Below are positions 34,189 through 43,212 of a stretch of DNA of 64,000 nucleotides, piece after piece. The first letter of the stretch is position 1, and each line of letters begins with the position of its first letter. The translations under genes were made by a program, and so were the position numbers. Origin of the DNA: Croceifilum oryzae (lineage in GTDB: Bacteria; Bacillota; Bacilli; Thermoactinomycetales; Thermoactinomycetaceae). Location: positions 148,230 to 212,229 of the forward strand of contig NZ_JAUSUV010000008.1 of NCBI RefSeq assembly GCF_030814315.1, read 5' to 3'. The notes beneath the pieces were generated by a model. The model searched no databases. It was not told where the DNA came from and saw only the letters and a program-made list of their open reading frames with translations.

Positions 34189-36210
34189 ATGACCAAGCGA
34201 AAAAAAGCGAAGACTCTTCTTCTTGAGTACTCAGACTTTGCGAAGATCTGGCAAATTAAATCCATGCGGTTAGCAATGATAGGTGTATTGGCATTGCCTC
34301 TTGTGTATAGCTTTATCTACTTGTGGGCCTTTTTTGATCCATATGAAAATGTGAAGTATTTACCTGTAGCTGTGGTAAATGAAGATATAGGTGCACATAA
34401 GTCTGATCGCACTATAGAAGCAGGAAAAAAGATAGTAGATAAGCTGAAAGATAATTCGAAAGTGAAATGGGAGTTTGTGAATCGCGAGCAGATGGAAGAA
34501 GGTTTTAAAGACGGGTCATTTGCTCTTGCACTCATTATCCCAAAGGAGTTTAGTGAGAAAGCATTAACAGTTGATAGCCCTGAGCCACTTCAAAGCATAA
34601 TTGAATATCGTTCCGATCCGAGTCGAAACTATTTAACGAGCCGATTAGGGAATAGTGTAGTTCAGACATTAAAAACAGATATAGGAAATCAGCTGACGAA
34701 AGAGTTTCTAACAGAAATGTTTGCTGAGCTTCATAAAAGCACAGACAAACTTCAAGAAGCGGCTGACGGAGCGCAAACGTTAACGGAAAAGATAAAAGAA
34801 GCGAGAGATGGCACCGATACGATTATTGCTAAGACAGAGCAAATTAAAGATGGTGCCCAGAAGGTTGCAGCAGGAAATGAGAAGCTTGTCTCGACACTTC
34901 AACAGACAGTTAAAGAGGTGGAAGAGGGATTAAAAAAACTCAATATTACTGAGGACAACATTAAAAAGATACAGAGTAAAGTACATGAATATAATGATCT
35001 TATTCAAAAAAAGGAAGATAAGATTGATAGTAGAGAAAGGGTAGATCTAGTTCCTATTATTAAGGGCTTGAAAGAAGAATTCAAACTACAGGGGAAAGCG
35101 AGTCAAGATCTAGATGAGTTGATAAAAAAACATCCTGATCTAGCCAAAGAGCCAAGTGTAAAAGGTCTCCAAGACACTCTTCATTTACTCCAAGAAAGGA
35201 ATACAGATAGTCAAAGTGAAGCGAGTAAGCTAGATAAGCAATTAAAAGAGTTGTCCTCCCCCTCTTCTTATAAAGACTTTGCAAAGGCATTTCAGACGTT
35301 GACAACTAGCTTTGATACCGAGATTGCGAAGCTGGAAGAGAAGAAAAATAAGATCCCGGAAGGATTGAAGAAAGCACAAGAATTAGCAGATGGTAGTGCC
35401 AAGTTAGCAGATGGAGTTACCAAGCAGAAAGCCGGCTTGGAGAAACTATCCAATGGCTTAGGCCAAATCATTAATGAAGGCTCAGACAAACTTGCTTCCG
35501 AGTTACAAAAAGGTGTGGATAAGGCAAAGGAATCATTGGTTGCTGATACGGAGAAGGAATCTGTTATGTCCGATCCGGTAGATGTAAAGGAAAACGAGCT
35601 TCATAAAGTAACGAACTATGCAACTGGATTTGCTCCGTACTTCCTTTCTCTTTCATTATGGGTAGGAGCGATGATTCTCTTTACTATCTTTGACATTTTC
35701 CAATTCTCATCCAAGATCTCGTATCGTCCTGTACGACTAGGGATGGTAAGTATCGTCGGGATGATCCAAGCGGTTATTACTTCACTAGCCCTCACGCAAG
35801 GATTGGGAATTAAAGTAGAACTTCCTATCTGGTTGTATGTCTTTACAATGTTAATGGGAGTTACGTTTATTGCCATTAACCAAATGCTGGTGACGTACCT
35901 AGGAAACGTTGGGCGTTTTATGGCGATTGTGATTTTGATGTTCCAATTGGCATCGAGTGGAGGAACGTATCCGATTGAGTTAACCCCGGAATTCTTCCAA
36001 ATGATTCACCCATTCTTACCGATGACTTATACGGTACACGGGTTACGAGCTATCTTATCGAGCGGTAACGAGGCAGTTGTATATCACGATGCATTGATTG
36101 TACTAGGGTACTTCGTTGGAGCTGTTATCCTGACACAAGTAGGTGGAAGATACCTAGGGAAGAAAAAAGCAGCGAAACAAGAATCGTCTATGCATTCACT
36201 AGCTAGTTAA
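34189..36210 (+). CDS. YhgE/Pip-family membrane protein
   Basis: ATG 34189 follows AAGGGA; the earlier GTG at 34159 has no site. The 673-residue protein has one N-terminal membrane helix (MRLAMIGVLALPLVYSFIYL), a long outside region of about 430 residues with coiled-coil and the repeated GxxKLxxG-like pattern typical of YhgE, and five or so helices at the end. The family includes the Lactococcus phage infection protein Pip and ABC-2-like export/ESX-linked proteins. Its function is not firmly known. Control by the TetR gene upstream is likely. Confidence 0.88.
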   Translation: MTKRKKAKTLLLEYSDFAKIWQIKSMRLAMIGVLALPLVYSFIYLWAFFDPYENVKYLPVAVVNEDIGAHKSDRTIEAGKKIVDKLKDNSKVKWEFVNREQMEEGFKDGSFALALIIPKEFSEKALTVDSPEPLQSIIEYRSDPSRNYLTSRLGNSVVQTLKTDIGNQLTKEFLTEMFAELHKSTDKLQEAADGAQTLTEKIKEARDGTDTIIAKTEQIKDGAQKVAAGNEKLVSTLQQTVKEVEEGLKKLNITEDNIKKIQSKVHEYNDLIQKKEDKIDSRERVDLVPIIKGLKEEFKLQGKASQDLDELIKKHPDLAKEPSVKGLQDTLHLLQERNTDSQSEASKLDKQLKELSSPSSYKDFAKAFQTLTTSFDTEIAKLEEKKNKIPEGLKKAQELADGSAKLADGVTKQKAGLEKLSNGLGQIINEGSDKLASELQKGVDKAKESLVADTEKESVMSDPVDVKENELHKVTNYATGFAPYFLSLSLWVGAMILFTIFDIFQFSSKISYRPVRLGMVSIVGMIQAVITSLALTQGLGIKVELPIWLYVFTMLMGVTFIAINQMLVTYLGNVGRFMAIVILMFQLASSGGTYPIELTPEFFQMIHPFLPMTYTVHGLRAILSSGNEAVVYHDALIVLGYFVGAVILTQVGGRYLGKKKAAKQESSMHSLAS

Positions 36211-36245
36211 GCCTATATAGTAAATTGTATACTTTGTTTGACTTG

Positions 36246-36274
36246 AAGCCTGCATATAGCGGGCTTTTTCTTTT
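36246..36274 (+). terminator. Terminator after the yhgE-like gene
   Basis: AGCCTGC and GCGGGCT pair (one T-G) around ATATA, followed by TTTTTCTTTT. Confidence 0.75.
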
Positions 36275-36339
36275 CATTTTTGTTAGGTACCTTCAATTAA
36301 GGAAATAATAGATAAGTACAAATGCAATAAAGAACATTT

Positions 36340-36360
36340 AAAACGTAATATTTACGATTT
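36340..36360 (+). promoter_or_regulatory. Zur box before the zinc-uptake operon
   Basis: AAACGTAAT and TTACGATTT form the near-palindrome AAAnCGTAATnnTTACGnTTT, the consensus bound by Zur in Bacillus. It overlaps the -35 of the promoter at 36359-36387. Confidence 0.85.
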
Positions 36361-36387
36361 ACAATCTTTCATTCTATCCTATATAAT
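36359..36387 (+). promoter_or_regulatory. Sigma-A promoter of the zinc-uptake operon
   Basis: TTACAA (36359-36364) and TATAAT (36382-36387) are 17 bases apart. Zur bound at 36340-36360 would shut it off when zinc is plentiful. Confidence 0.75.
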
Positions 36388-36430
36388 GATGTTACTTTAT
36401 ATGACGCACATTTTTGGAGGGGAAATTGGT

Positions 36431-37387
36431 ATGAGAAAACAGTATCTTTACGGAATAATCGCTTCTTGTGTTTTTTTAACTTCTGTATTAGGTTGTTCGT
36501 CAAAAGAATCGAAAGATAGTGTGAATCAGAATGGTTCAGTATCGATTGTGACGACATTATATCCATTAGAAGACTTTGCTAAAAAAATTGGTGGGAGTCA
36601 TGTTCAAGTGACCAATATCATTCCAGCGGGAACAGAATCCCATGATTTTGAGCCATCTGCCAAAGATTTAGCGAAGTTAAGTAAAGCCAATATCTTTGTA
36701 TATCATGGATCGGGATTTGAGTCATGGACGGAGAAGGCAGCATCTAATCTAGATAAGAATAAGACGAAAATCGTGAATGCATCAGATGGCCTGGCATCGG
36801 GAGAGGTGTCAAAAGGGAGCGAAACCAAAGGAGAACATGACCACGGTCACGATCATGAAGGGATGGATCCGCATGTGTGGCTAGATCCTACTCTGGCTAA
36901 GAAAGAAGCTCGTAAAATTTATGATGCGATTGTATCAGCTGACCCAACTCATAAAGAGGAATACACGAAAAATTTCGCTGAGCTTGAGAAACAATTTGAT
37001 CAGTTGGACGGGGAGTTTCAAACGATGGCAAAGCAAGCAACAAAGAAGGAATTTGTTACTTCGCATGCCGCATTTAGCTATTTAGCTCATCGATATGGTT
37101 TGGAGCAGATTTCGATATCTGGGCTTTCCCCTGAGGATGAACCAAACCCGAAAGAGCTAAAAGAGATTATCGATGAAGTGAAGGAACATCAGGTGAAGTA
37201 TATTTTCTTTGAAACATTGGTTAGTGGGAAGATGGCGGATGTAGTGAAGAATGAAGTGAAAGCAGAAGCGCTTATCTTAAATCCGCTTGAGGGATTAACA
37301 GCTGAAGAGATTAAGAGCAAGCAAGATTATTTTAGTGTGATGCGAAAGAATAAAGAAAATCTAGCGAAAGCATTAGGTGCGATGTAA
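36431..37387 (+). CDS. znuA: Zinc-binding lipoprotein of the zinc ABC transporter
   Basis: ATG 36431 follows TGGAGGGG by 9 bases, giving 318 residues. There is a lipobox SVLGC (Cys22) and the cluster-9 binding-protein fold: TTLYPLEDFAKKIGG, IIPAGTESHDFEPSA with a metal His, the His-rich loop GEHDHGHDHEGMDPHVW, and TSHAAFSYLA with another His. The His-rich loop points to zinc rather than manganese. It hands zinc to the permease encoded downstream. A Zur box precedes it. Confidence 0.92.
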   Translation: MRKQYLYGIIASCVFLTSVLGCSSKESKDSVNQNGSVSIVTTLYPLEDFAKKIGGSHVQVTNIIPAGTESHDFEPSAKDLAKLSKANIFVYHGSGFESWTEKAASNLDKNKTKIVNASDGLASGEVSKGSETKGEHDHGHDHEGMDPHVWLDPTLAKKEARKIYDAIVSADPTHKEEYTKNFAELEKQFDQLDGEFQTMAKQATKKEFVTSHAAFSYLAHRYGLEQISISGLSPEDEPNPKELKEIIDEVKEHQVKYIFFETLVSGKMADVVKNEVKAEALILNPLEGLTAEEIKSKQDYFSVMRKNKENLAKALGAM

Positions 37388-37388
37388 C

Positions 37389-38147
37389 ATGAGTACTCCT
37401 ATACTAAAGGTGAGCCATCTCCATTTTTCCTATGGGAACCAAAAAGTGCTTGATGATGTCTCCCTATCTCTTGAACAAGGGGAATTTCTAGGGATTGTGG
37501 GACCGAATGGCTCTGGGAAGTCCACTTTGATGAAAATGATACTTGGACTGATGCCATCACAGCACGGGGAAATCGATCTCTTTGGGTCTTCGATTGCTCA
37601 TTTTAAGGAACGTTCAAGAATCGGTTATGTCTCACAAAAGGCAAATAGCTTTAATCTAGGGTTTCCAGCTACAGTTCGAGAGGTTGTAGCGTCTGGACTG
37701 GCTGGAAAGCTTGGGCTATTTCGAAGATATAAAAAATCAGATTGGCAACGTGTGGATGAAGTGATTGAGCAAGTGGAGCTATCTCATTTTGCTAATCGCA
37801 ATATAGGCAAGCTATCAGGTGGACAGCAACAAAGGGCTTTTATTGCGAGGGCTTTAGTGGGGAGTCCCGATCTTTTGATATTAGATGAGCCTACGGTTGG
37901 AGTGGATGCGAAGTCAACCACGCAATTTTATGAATTAGTGCGGTTTCTTCATCAAAATCAAGGGTTGTCCGTCATCATGGTAACGCATGATATTGGTGTT
38001 ATTTCTTCCTATGTGGATCGAGTGGCTTGTCTGAATAAGAGACTCTTTTTCCATGGAGAAGCGGCTGAGTTTCAGCGACGGCAAAAAGAAATTCTTTCAG
38101 CGGCGTATGATTATGATATTCAGCTAGTAGAGCATCATCATCACTAG
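37389..38147 (+). CDS. znuC: Zinc ABC transporter ATPase
   Basis: The 252-residue ATPase has Walker A GPNGSGKSTLM, signature LSGGQQQRAF and Walker B LLILDEPTVGVD. It starts one base after the znuA stop and ends in a His-rich tail (HHHH), which fits metal handling. It drives zinc import with the permease encoded next. Confidence 0.92.
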   Translation: MSTPILKVSHLHFSYGNQKVLDDVSLSLEQGEFLGIVGPNGSGKSTLMKMILGLMPSQHGEIDLFGSSIAHFKERSRIGYVSQKANSFNLGFPATVREVVASGLAGKLGLFRRYKKSDWQRVDEVIEQVELSHFANRNIGKLSGGQQQRAFIARALVGSPDLLILDEPTVGVDAKSTTQFYELVRFLHQNQGLSVIMVTHDIGVISSYVDRVACLNKRLFFHGEAAEFQRRQKEILSAAYDYDIQLVEHHHH

Positions 38148-38168
38148 AGTGGGAAGGAGGGAAGCGGT

Positions 38169-39041
38169 TTGATTCAGGATTTTTTGCAAAATGACTATTT
38201 GCAACATGCACTTTACGCAGGGCTTCTGATTGGTTTAATCTCTCCGCTGATTGGAGTGTATTTGGTTGTGCGAAGGCTCTCACTAATTGCAGATGCGTTA
38301 TCTCACGTTACATTAGCAGGAGTTGCTGCAGGTTTATTTATTCAGAAGAAGTTAAATCTATTTACGGAGATCAATCCAATTTACATGGGGATGGGTTTTT
38401 CTGTGATGGGTTCTCTATTCGTAGATCGATTGAGGCGGATGTATCAATCCTACTCCGAGATTGCGATCCCCATTATTATGTCCGGAGGTGTTGGATTAGG
38501 AGTTGTGCTGATTAGCGCATCTGGTGGGTTTAATGTAAATATCTCAGGATATTTATTTGGGAGTATCTTGGCGGTTCGAACAGAAGATTTGGAGACGACG
38601 TTAATCGTAACATCAATCACACTATTAGTACTTATTTTATTCCGGAAGGAATTATTTGCTTTGTCATTTGATGAAGAAAATGCTGTTTTAACAGGTGTAA
38701 ATCGCTCGATCGTCCATTTCTTTTTCATTTTGGTGGTTGCGCTTGTGATTGCTTCTTCCATTCAAGTAGTTGGGATTTTATTAGTATCTTCATTAATTAC
38801 GATACCTGTAGCGACTGCCTTACAACATACGAATAGCTTTCGACAAACATTAATTGCTTCCATTTTATATGGTGAATTATCTGTTATTTTAGGACTAGCA
38901 GCTGCCTATCACTTTGAGCTAGCTTCGGGTGGAGCTATTGTGTTAGTTTCTATCATGATTTTGTTATGTGTGTTTTTAATCAAAAAGGTTGTTTATCTGA
39001 CCGCACGACTACAAAAAAATAGGCAACGTATCAATTCGTGA
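38169..39041 (+). CDS. znuB: Zinc ABC transporter permease
   Basis: The 290-residue protein starts with TTG after AAGGAGGG. It has eight or so membrane helices and the ABC-3 family phrases LIGLISPLIGVYLVVRRLSLIADALSHVTLAGVAAG and VGILLVSSLITIPVATA. It forms the membrane channel of the zinc importer. Confidence 0.92.
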   Translation: MIQDFLQNDYLQHALYAGLLIGLISPLIGVYLVVRRLSLIADALSHVTLAGVAAGLFIQKKLNLFTEINPIYMGMGFSVMGSLFVDRLRRMYQSYSEIAIPIIMSGGVGLGVVLISASGGFNVNISGYLFGSILAVRTEDLETTLIVTSITLLVLILFRKELFALSFDEENAVLTGVNRSIVHFFFILVVALVIASSIQVVGILLVSSLITIPVATALQHTNSFRQTLIASILYGELSVILGLAAAYHFELASGGAIVLVSIMILLCVFLIKKVVYLTARLQKNRQRINS

Positions 39042-39056
39042 TAGGGGCGGTTGTAG

Positions 39057-39491
39057 ATGGATTTACAAGGGGCACTCGATCTACTGAAGAGAAACGGTTA
39101 TAAATATACGGGTAAGCGTAAAAGGTTAGTTGAAGTTTTTTACCGCGAGAGTCGTTATCTTAGTGCGAAAGAGGTTTTGGATTATATGCAGGAAGATTAT
39201 CCAGGCCTCAGCTTTGATACGATTTATCGCAACCTAGCTTTATTTGAAGATATCGGCATAGTGGAAACAACTGAGTGGCAAGGGGAAAGGCGTTACCGCT
39301 TTTGTTGCGGAGGGGATGAGCATCACCATCATCTCATATGTACGTTTTGTGGGAAGACGCGGACGATCCATGTTTGTCCGATGAATGCTATTTTAGGAAA
39401 GCCTGAAGACTTTGATATAACAGGGCATAAATTTGAAATCTATGGAACGTGCTCATCGTGTAAAACAGATGTAGCCGTATCTGAAATGTAA
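39057..39491 (+). CDS. zur: Fur-family zinc repressor (Zur)
   Basis: The 144-residue protein has the Fur winged helix (GYKYTGKRKRLVEVF, then LSFDTIYRNLALFEDIGIV), a regulatory metal site with HHHH, and a structural zinc site from CTFCGK and CSSCK. It sits at the end of the zinc-uptake operon, which carries a Zur box, so it is most likely Zur and represses its own operon. Fur or PerR are less likely for that reason. Confidence 0.88.
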   Translation: MDLQGALDLLKRNGYKYTGKRKRLVEVFYRESRYLSAKEVLDYMQEDYPGLSFDTIYRNLALFEDIGIVETTEWQGERRYRFCCGGDEHHHHLICTFCGKTRTIHVCPMNAILGKPEDFDITGHKFEIYGTCSSCKTDVAVSEM

Positions 39492-39493
39492 GA

Positions 39494-39527
39494 AAAAGAC
39501 TTAGGAATGATTCTAGGTCTTTTTTTA
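39494..39527 (+). terminator. Terminator of the zinc operon
   Basis: AAAAGACTTAG and CTAGGTCTTTT pair (one mismatch as G-U) and run into TTTT. Confidence 0.8.
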
Positions 39528-39598
39528 TTTTTAAAGGAAAATGCGATTAAGAAATGAATTATTTAAATAAGATTTGAATCCTTGTTCAGGAGGAACCT

Positions 39599-41035
39599 AT
39601 GGAGCACATAGCTAAATTCGCAATTCAAGAGGCAGAGAAGCTAGGAGTCGAATATATGGATGTTCGTGTTTCCCAATTCATCAAAGAGGAAATCGAAATC
39701 CATAATGGAGAATTAGAGAAGCTTCTTTATCATGAGGATCAAGGGATTGGGATTCGGGTTTTGGTAGAGGGAGGATGGGGATTTGTTAGTACCCCGAAAC
39801 ATTGTGAGCAAGAGGTTCAAAAATGTATCGTTCAGGCAATCGAGCTAGCGAAAGCAAGTGGAGCCGTTCGCCAAGAAAAGTTGGTATTAAGTCCCGTTGA
39901 AAAAGCAGTTGCAGAATATCGTACATCCTTAAAAAGGGATCCATTTGACGTTCCCTTAGCAGAGAAGATGGAGTTGTTAGAGCAGGCTAATGCGGCCTTA
40001 CGGATACAGCCGGAGGTGACGGTTGCCAAATCGATGATGTATATGCATCGGGAAGAAAAGCTCTTTTTAAATAGTGTGGGCTCTCATATTTATCAGGAGA
40101 CAACGGTTGTGGGTGCAGGAATCCAAGCGATTGCTTCGGATGGGAAAGATGTACAGGTCCGATCTTATCCAAATACGTTTCAAGGTAACTTTCAACAAGC
40201 GGGCTATGAATATATAGAGGGTTTGGGATTAGTAGAAGAGGCAGAGCGGGTGGCGCAGGAGGCGGCCCAACTATTACAAGCGGATGATTGTCCGGAGGGT
40301 GTGCAAACTCTAATCCTGCATGGCTCCCAGCTTGCGCTTCAGATTCATGAATCTTGTGGACATGCTGTCGAATTGGATCGTGCTCTAGGTGAGGAATCCG
40401 GCTTTGTAGGAGAGAGTTTTCTCACATCTGATTGCTTAGGCAACTTTCAGTATGGTTCGGAAATAGTTCATTTAACAGCAGATGCCACTACGGAAGGTGG
40501 AGTGGGCACCTATTTATATGATGATGAGGGAATCTCAGCACAACGGACTCCTCTTGTGGCGGATGGGGAGTTTGTTGGTTATCTAAGTGGCAGGGATACG
40601 GCTCCTCGCATTCAGAAAGAAAGTTCAGGGGCGATGAGAGCAGTTGGATGGCAGAACGTGCCAATCGTACGAATGACCAATGTTCATTTAGAGCCTGGTG
40701 ATTTTACGGTCGAGGAGATCATTTCCACCACAGAGTCTGGGATTTACATGGAAGGGATAAAAAGCTGGAGTATCGATGATATTCGATATAATTTCCAATT
40801 CGGTTGTGAAATTGCTTGGGAGATTAAAGATGGAAAACGGATACGAATGCTAAAGAATCCTTTCTACACTTCGAATAGCCCTGAATTTTGGTCTCATTGT
40901 GATGCGATCGCCCATGATGATTGGCAACTATGGGGCGTTCCAAACTGTGGAAAAGGCGAGCCTTATCAAACCATTTTTGTGAGTCACGGTGCATCGACTG
41001 CTAGATTTCGTCAGGTACAGATTGGAGTGAGCTAA
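39599..41035 (+). CDS. tldD: TldD-like metallopeptidase subunit
   Basis: The 478-residue protein has the zinc motif HESCGH (His250-Glu251 to His255) with ELDRALGEESGFVG after it, as in TldD. CAGGAGG precedes the ATG. With TldE, encoded two bases after its stop, it forms a protease complex that cuts unfolded peptides from the end, known from microcin B17 maturation and CcdA degradation. No RiPP of that kind is seen near it. Confidence 0.9.
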   Translation: MEHIAKFAIQEAEKLGVEYMDVRVSQFIKEEIEIHNGELEKLLYHEDQGIGIRVLVEGGWGFVSTPKHCEQEVQKCIVQAIELAKASGAVRQEKLVLSPVEKAVAEYRTSLKRDPFDVPLAEKMELLEQANAALRIQPEVTVAKSMMYMHREEKLFLNSVGSHIYQETTVVGAGIQAIASDGKDVQVRSYPNTFQGNFQQAGYEYIEGLGLVEEAERVAQEAAQLLQADDCPEGVQTLILHGSQLALQIHESCGHAVELDRALGEESGFVGESFLTSDCLGNFQYGSEIVHLTADATTEGGVGTYLYDDEGISAQRTPLVADGEFVGYLSGRDTAPRIQKESSGAMRAVGWQNVPIVRMTNVHLEPGDFTVEEIISTTESGIYMEGIKSWSIDDIRYNFQFGCEIAWEIKDGKRIRMLKNPFYTSNSPEFWSHCDAIAHDDWQLWGVPNCGKGEPYQTIFVSHGASTARFRQVQIGVS

Positions 41036-41037
41036 AG

Positions 41038-42408
41038 ATGAAAATTCAGGAGCATACGATTGCGAAAGCTTTTTTACAAGCTTGCGACTTTGTGATTAAT
41101 ACAGGGCAAGGGTTAGCAGATCACATTGCCTGTTTTTTATTGGGAGACCAACATACCTTAACCCGATACGCCAACAATCAAATCATCCAAAATGTGCGCA
41201 AGCAAGATCATACGATGATTGTAAAGGTGATCTTATCTGGACGGATCGGGATGGCATCTTGTAATCAATTAGATGAGCAAACTTTGTATCGCACCGTAAA
41301 ACAAGCAGTAGAGTTGGCTAAGTTTGCACCGATTCACCCTGCAGTGGCTGGATTTCCTGAGCAGGAAATCATCCCTCAAGTGAATGGTTGTGATGAAGCA
41401 ACGGAGCAAGTAACAGCAACTGAAATGGCTCGTATGGTGGAAGTAATCATATCAAAATCAGCGTCTAATCATCTGCGAGCTGCGGGAGCCGTGCAGGTTC
41501 AAGTGATGGATCAAGCGGTGGCCAATAGTTCGGGAGTAAGAGTGTACGGAAGACGGACGAAGGCTGAGGTTCATGCGGTTGTGCTAGGGAAAACCGGATC
41601 TGGATATGCATCGGATACGAAAAGGTCCTTTTATGATCTACAAGCAGAAGAAGTGGCACGAGTAGCGATTGAGAAGTGCCAATTAAGCGAAGGTGCAATC
41701 GAGTTACCTGCTGGTGACTACCCTGTTATATTGGAGCAGAAGGCAACGGCAGAGTTACTATCCTATTTAGGTGTGCTTGCTTTCAACCCTGTTACATATC
41801 ACCAAGGGAATGGCTTCCTATCAAATCGAATGGGCTACCGTGTATTAAGTGAACAACTCTCCATTAGTGAGGATCCATTGGGAAAAGAAGGATTACCTGA
41901 TGGTTTTGATTGGGATGGGCTACCAAAGCAAAAGGTTTCGTTGATTCAAGATGGGGTCGCAACAGGCATGGTTTACGATGATGCGACTGGCAAGAAGTAC
42001 GGGTGTAAATCAACAGGAAATGCGAGGTATCCTTTGAGTCCATCCTATGTGGAGATCTGTCCTTCTCATCTTCACATGGAAGCAGGGAAAACGTCTCGTG
42101 CTGATATGATTGCGCAAATGGATAGAGGAATCCTCATTACCCGTTTTCACTATGTGGGTGTCCTTCACTCAAAGGAGATCTTACTTACAGGTATGACACG
42201 CGGTGGGACTTTTTACATTGAAAATGGTAAAATTGTGTCACCCGTTAAGAACCTGCGTTTTACAGAGAAGATTTCAAGTGCTTTTAATCAGGTGATAGCT
42301 GTGGGAGATGAATCGAAGTTGCATAGTTGGCCGGGCTCGATGAGTACGGTGAAAGCGCCTGATTTGATGTTGTCGACGTTTCATTTTAATGGTGCGGCGA
42401 GTCATTAA
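41038..42408 (+). CDS. tldE: TldE/PmbA-like subunit
   Basis: The 456-residue protein is the TldE partner: VKVILSGRIGMASC, AVANSSGVRVYGRRTKA, and the C-terminal LTGMTRGGTFYIENGKIVSPVKNLRFTE. It lacks the HExxxH metal motif, as TldE does, and so gives structural support to TldD. Confidence 0.9.
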   Translation: MKIQEHTIAKAFLQACDFVINTGQGLADHIACFLLGDQHTLTRYANNQIIQNVRKQDHTMIVKVILSGRIGMASCNQLDEQTLYRTVKQAVELAKFAPIHPAVAGFPEQEIIPQVNGCDEATEQVTATEMARMVEVIISKSASNHLRAAGAVQVQVMDQAVANSSGVRVYGRRTKAEVHAVVLGKTGSGYASDTKRSFYDLQAEEVARVAIEKCQLSEGAIELPAGDYPVILEQKATAELLSYLGVLAFNPVTYHQGNGFLSNRMGYRVLSEQLSISEDPLGKEGLPDGFDWDGLPKQKVSLIQDGVATGMVYDDATGKKYGCKSTGNARYPLSPSYVEICPSHLHMEAGKTSRADMIAQMDRGILITRFHYVGVLHSKEILLTGMTRGGTFYIENGKIVSPVKNLRFTEKISSAFNQVIAVGDESKLHSWPGSMSTVKAPDLMLSTFHFNGAASH

Positions 42409-42419
42409 AAGTAGGGGTG

Positions 42420-42440
42420 TGGGGGAGTCTGATTCCCCCA
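42420..42440 (+). terminator. GC-rich hairpin after tldE
   Basis: TGGGGGA and TCCCCCA pair with a 7-base loop. No T run follows, so it is at best a weak terminator. Confidence 0.4.
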
Positions 42441-42474
42441 TTAGCATGTTGTATGACATCGAGAGGAAAATGAT

Positions 42475-42969
42475 ATGGAAGAGTTTTATATGAAGATGGC
42501 GATTGAAGAGGCAAGGAAGGCAGAGAAGATTGACGAAGTTCCTATCGGGGCGGTTGTGGTGTTTCAAGGAAAAGTTGTCGGGCGTGGTTATAATCTACGA
42601 GAAAAGGATCAAGACCCTACTGCTCATGCGGAGATGATCGCAATTCAAGAGGCAGCGAAGCGACTCGGTAGCTGGCGTTTGATTGATTGTGACCTATACG
42701 TTACGTTAGAGCCTTGTCCGATGTGTGCGGGGGCCATCATACAATCGAGAGTGAGGAGGGTCGTTTTTGGAACCCTCGATCCGAAAGCAGGTTGTGCGGG
42801 ATCGCTGATGAATCTACTTCAGGATGCGCGCTTTAATCATCAGACGGAGATTCTATCAGGCGTGCTACAACAAGAATGTAGTGATCTACTCACTCAATTT
42901 TTTCGGGGGATTCGTGAAAAGAGAAAAGAAGCCAAGAAAAAACGAGTGCTAGATCAATCCAAGGCTTGA
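42475..42969 (+). CDS. tadA: tRNA adenosine deaminase
   Basis: The 164-residue enzyme has the cytidine-deaminase motifs His51-Ala-Glu53 and Pro-Cys81-x-x-Cys84, which bind zinc. TadA turns the wobble A34 of tRNA-Arg(ACG) to inosine. GAGAGGAAAATGAT precedes the ATG. In Bacillus it sits before scr and dnaX; here tRNA-Ser and the integrated element follow. Confidence 0.93.
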   Translation: MEEFYMKMAIEEARKAEKIDEVPIGAVVVFQGKVVGRGYNLREKDQDPTAHAEMIAIQEAAKRLGSWRLIDCDLYVTLEPCPMCAGAIIQSRVRRVVFGTLDPKAGCAGSLMNLLQDARFNHQTEILSGVLQQECSDLLTQFFRGIREKRKEAKKKRVLDQSKA

Positions 42970-43019
42970 CAAGGAAAATAGATACACATAGAATTATAAG
43001 TTGTAAAGATTTTTACTTT

Positions 43020-43111
43020 GGAGAGGTGTCCGAGAGGCCGAAGGAGGCAGACTCGAAATCTGTTGTACGTCTTCCGGCGTACCGTGGGTTCAAATCCCAC
43101 CCTCTCTGCCA
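43020..43111 (+). tRNA. tRNA-Ser (anticodon CGA)
   Basis: A class II tRNA with a long variable arm (GTACGTCTTCCGGCGTAC). The acceptor is GGAGAGG/CCTCTCT, the anticodon loop CTCGAAA reads UCG, the T arm is GTGGG-TTCAAAT-CCCAC, and CCA is encoded. The 3' part from the anticodon loop is the attachment core of the element. Confidence 0.94.
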
Positions 43112-43113
43112 TA
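43052..43113 (+). repeat. attL, 62-bp core shared with 52626-52687
   Basis: The 62 bases from CTCGAAATCTG in the anticodon loop to GCCATA after the CCA recur without a mismatch at 52626-52687. The bases beyond both ends differ. So the tRNA gene stayed whole when the element entered. Confidence 0.95.
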
Positions 43114-43166
43114 TCAAGGGTTTCGGAAGTTCTAGCACTTTACCTAAGATGATAGAGATAGGGGAT

Positions 43167-43200
43167 TGCAAACGAATTGCAAACCTTTAGTTAGATAAAG
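43167..43200 (+). repeat. Integrase arm-type sites near attL
   Basis: TGCAAAC at 43167 and 43178, one helical turn apart (11 bases), followed by CTTTAGTTAGATAAAG. A similar pair is at 52502 inside the other end. Confidence 0.6.
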
Positions 43201-43212
43201 TGCATAGTTGAA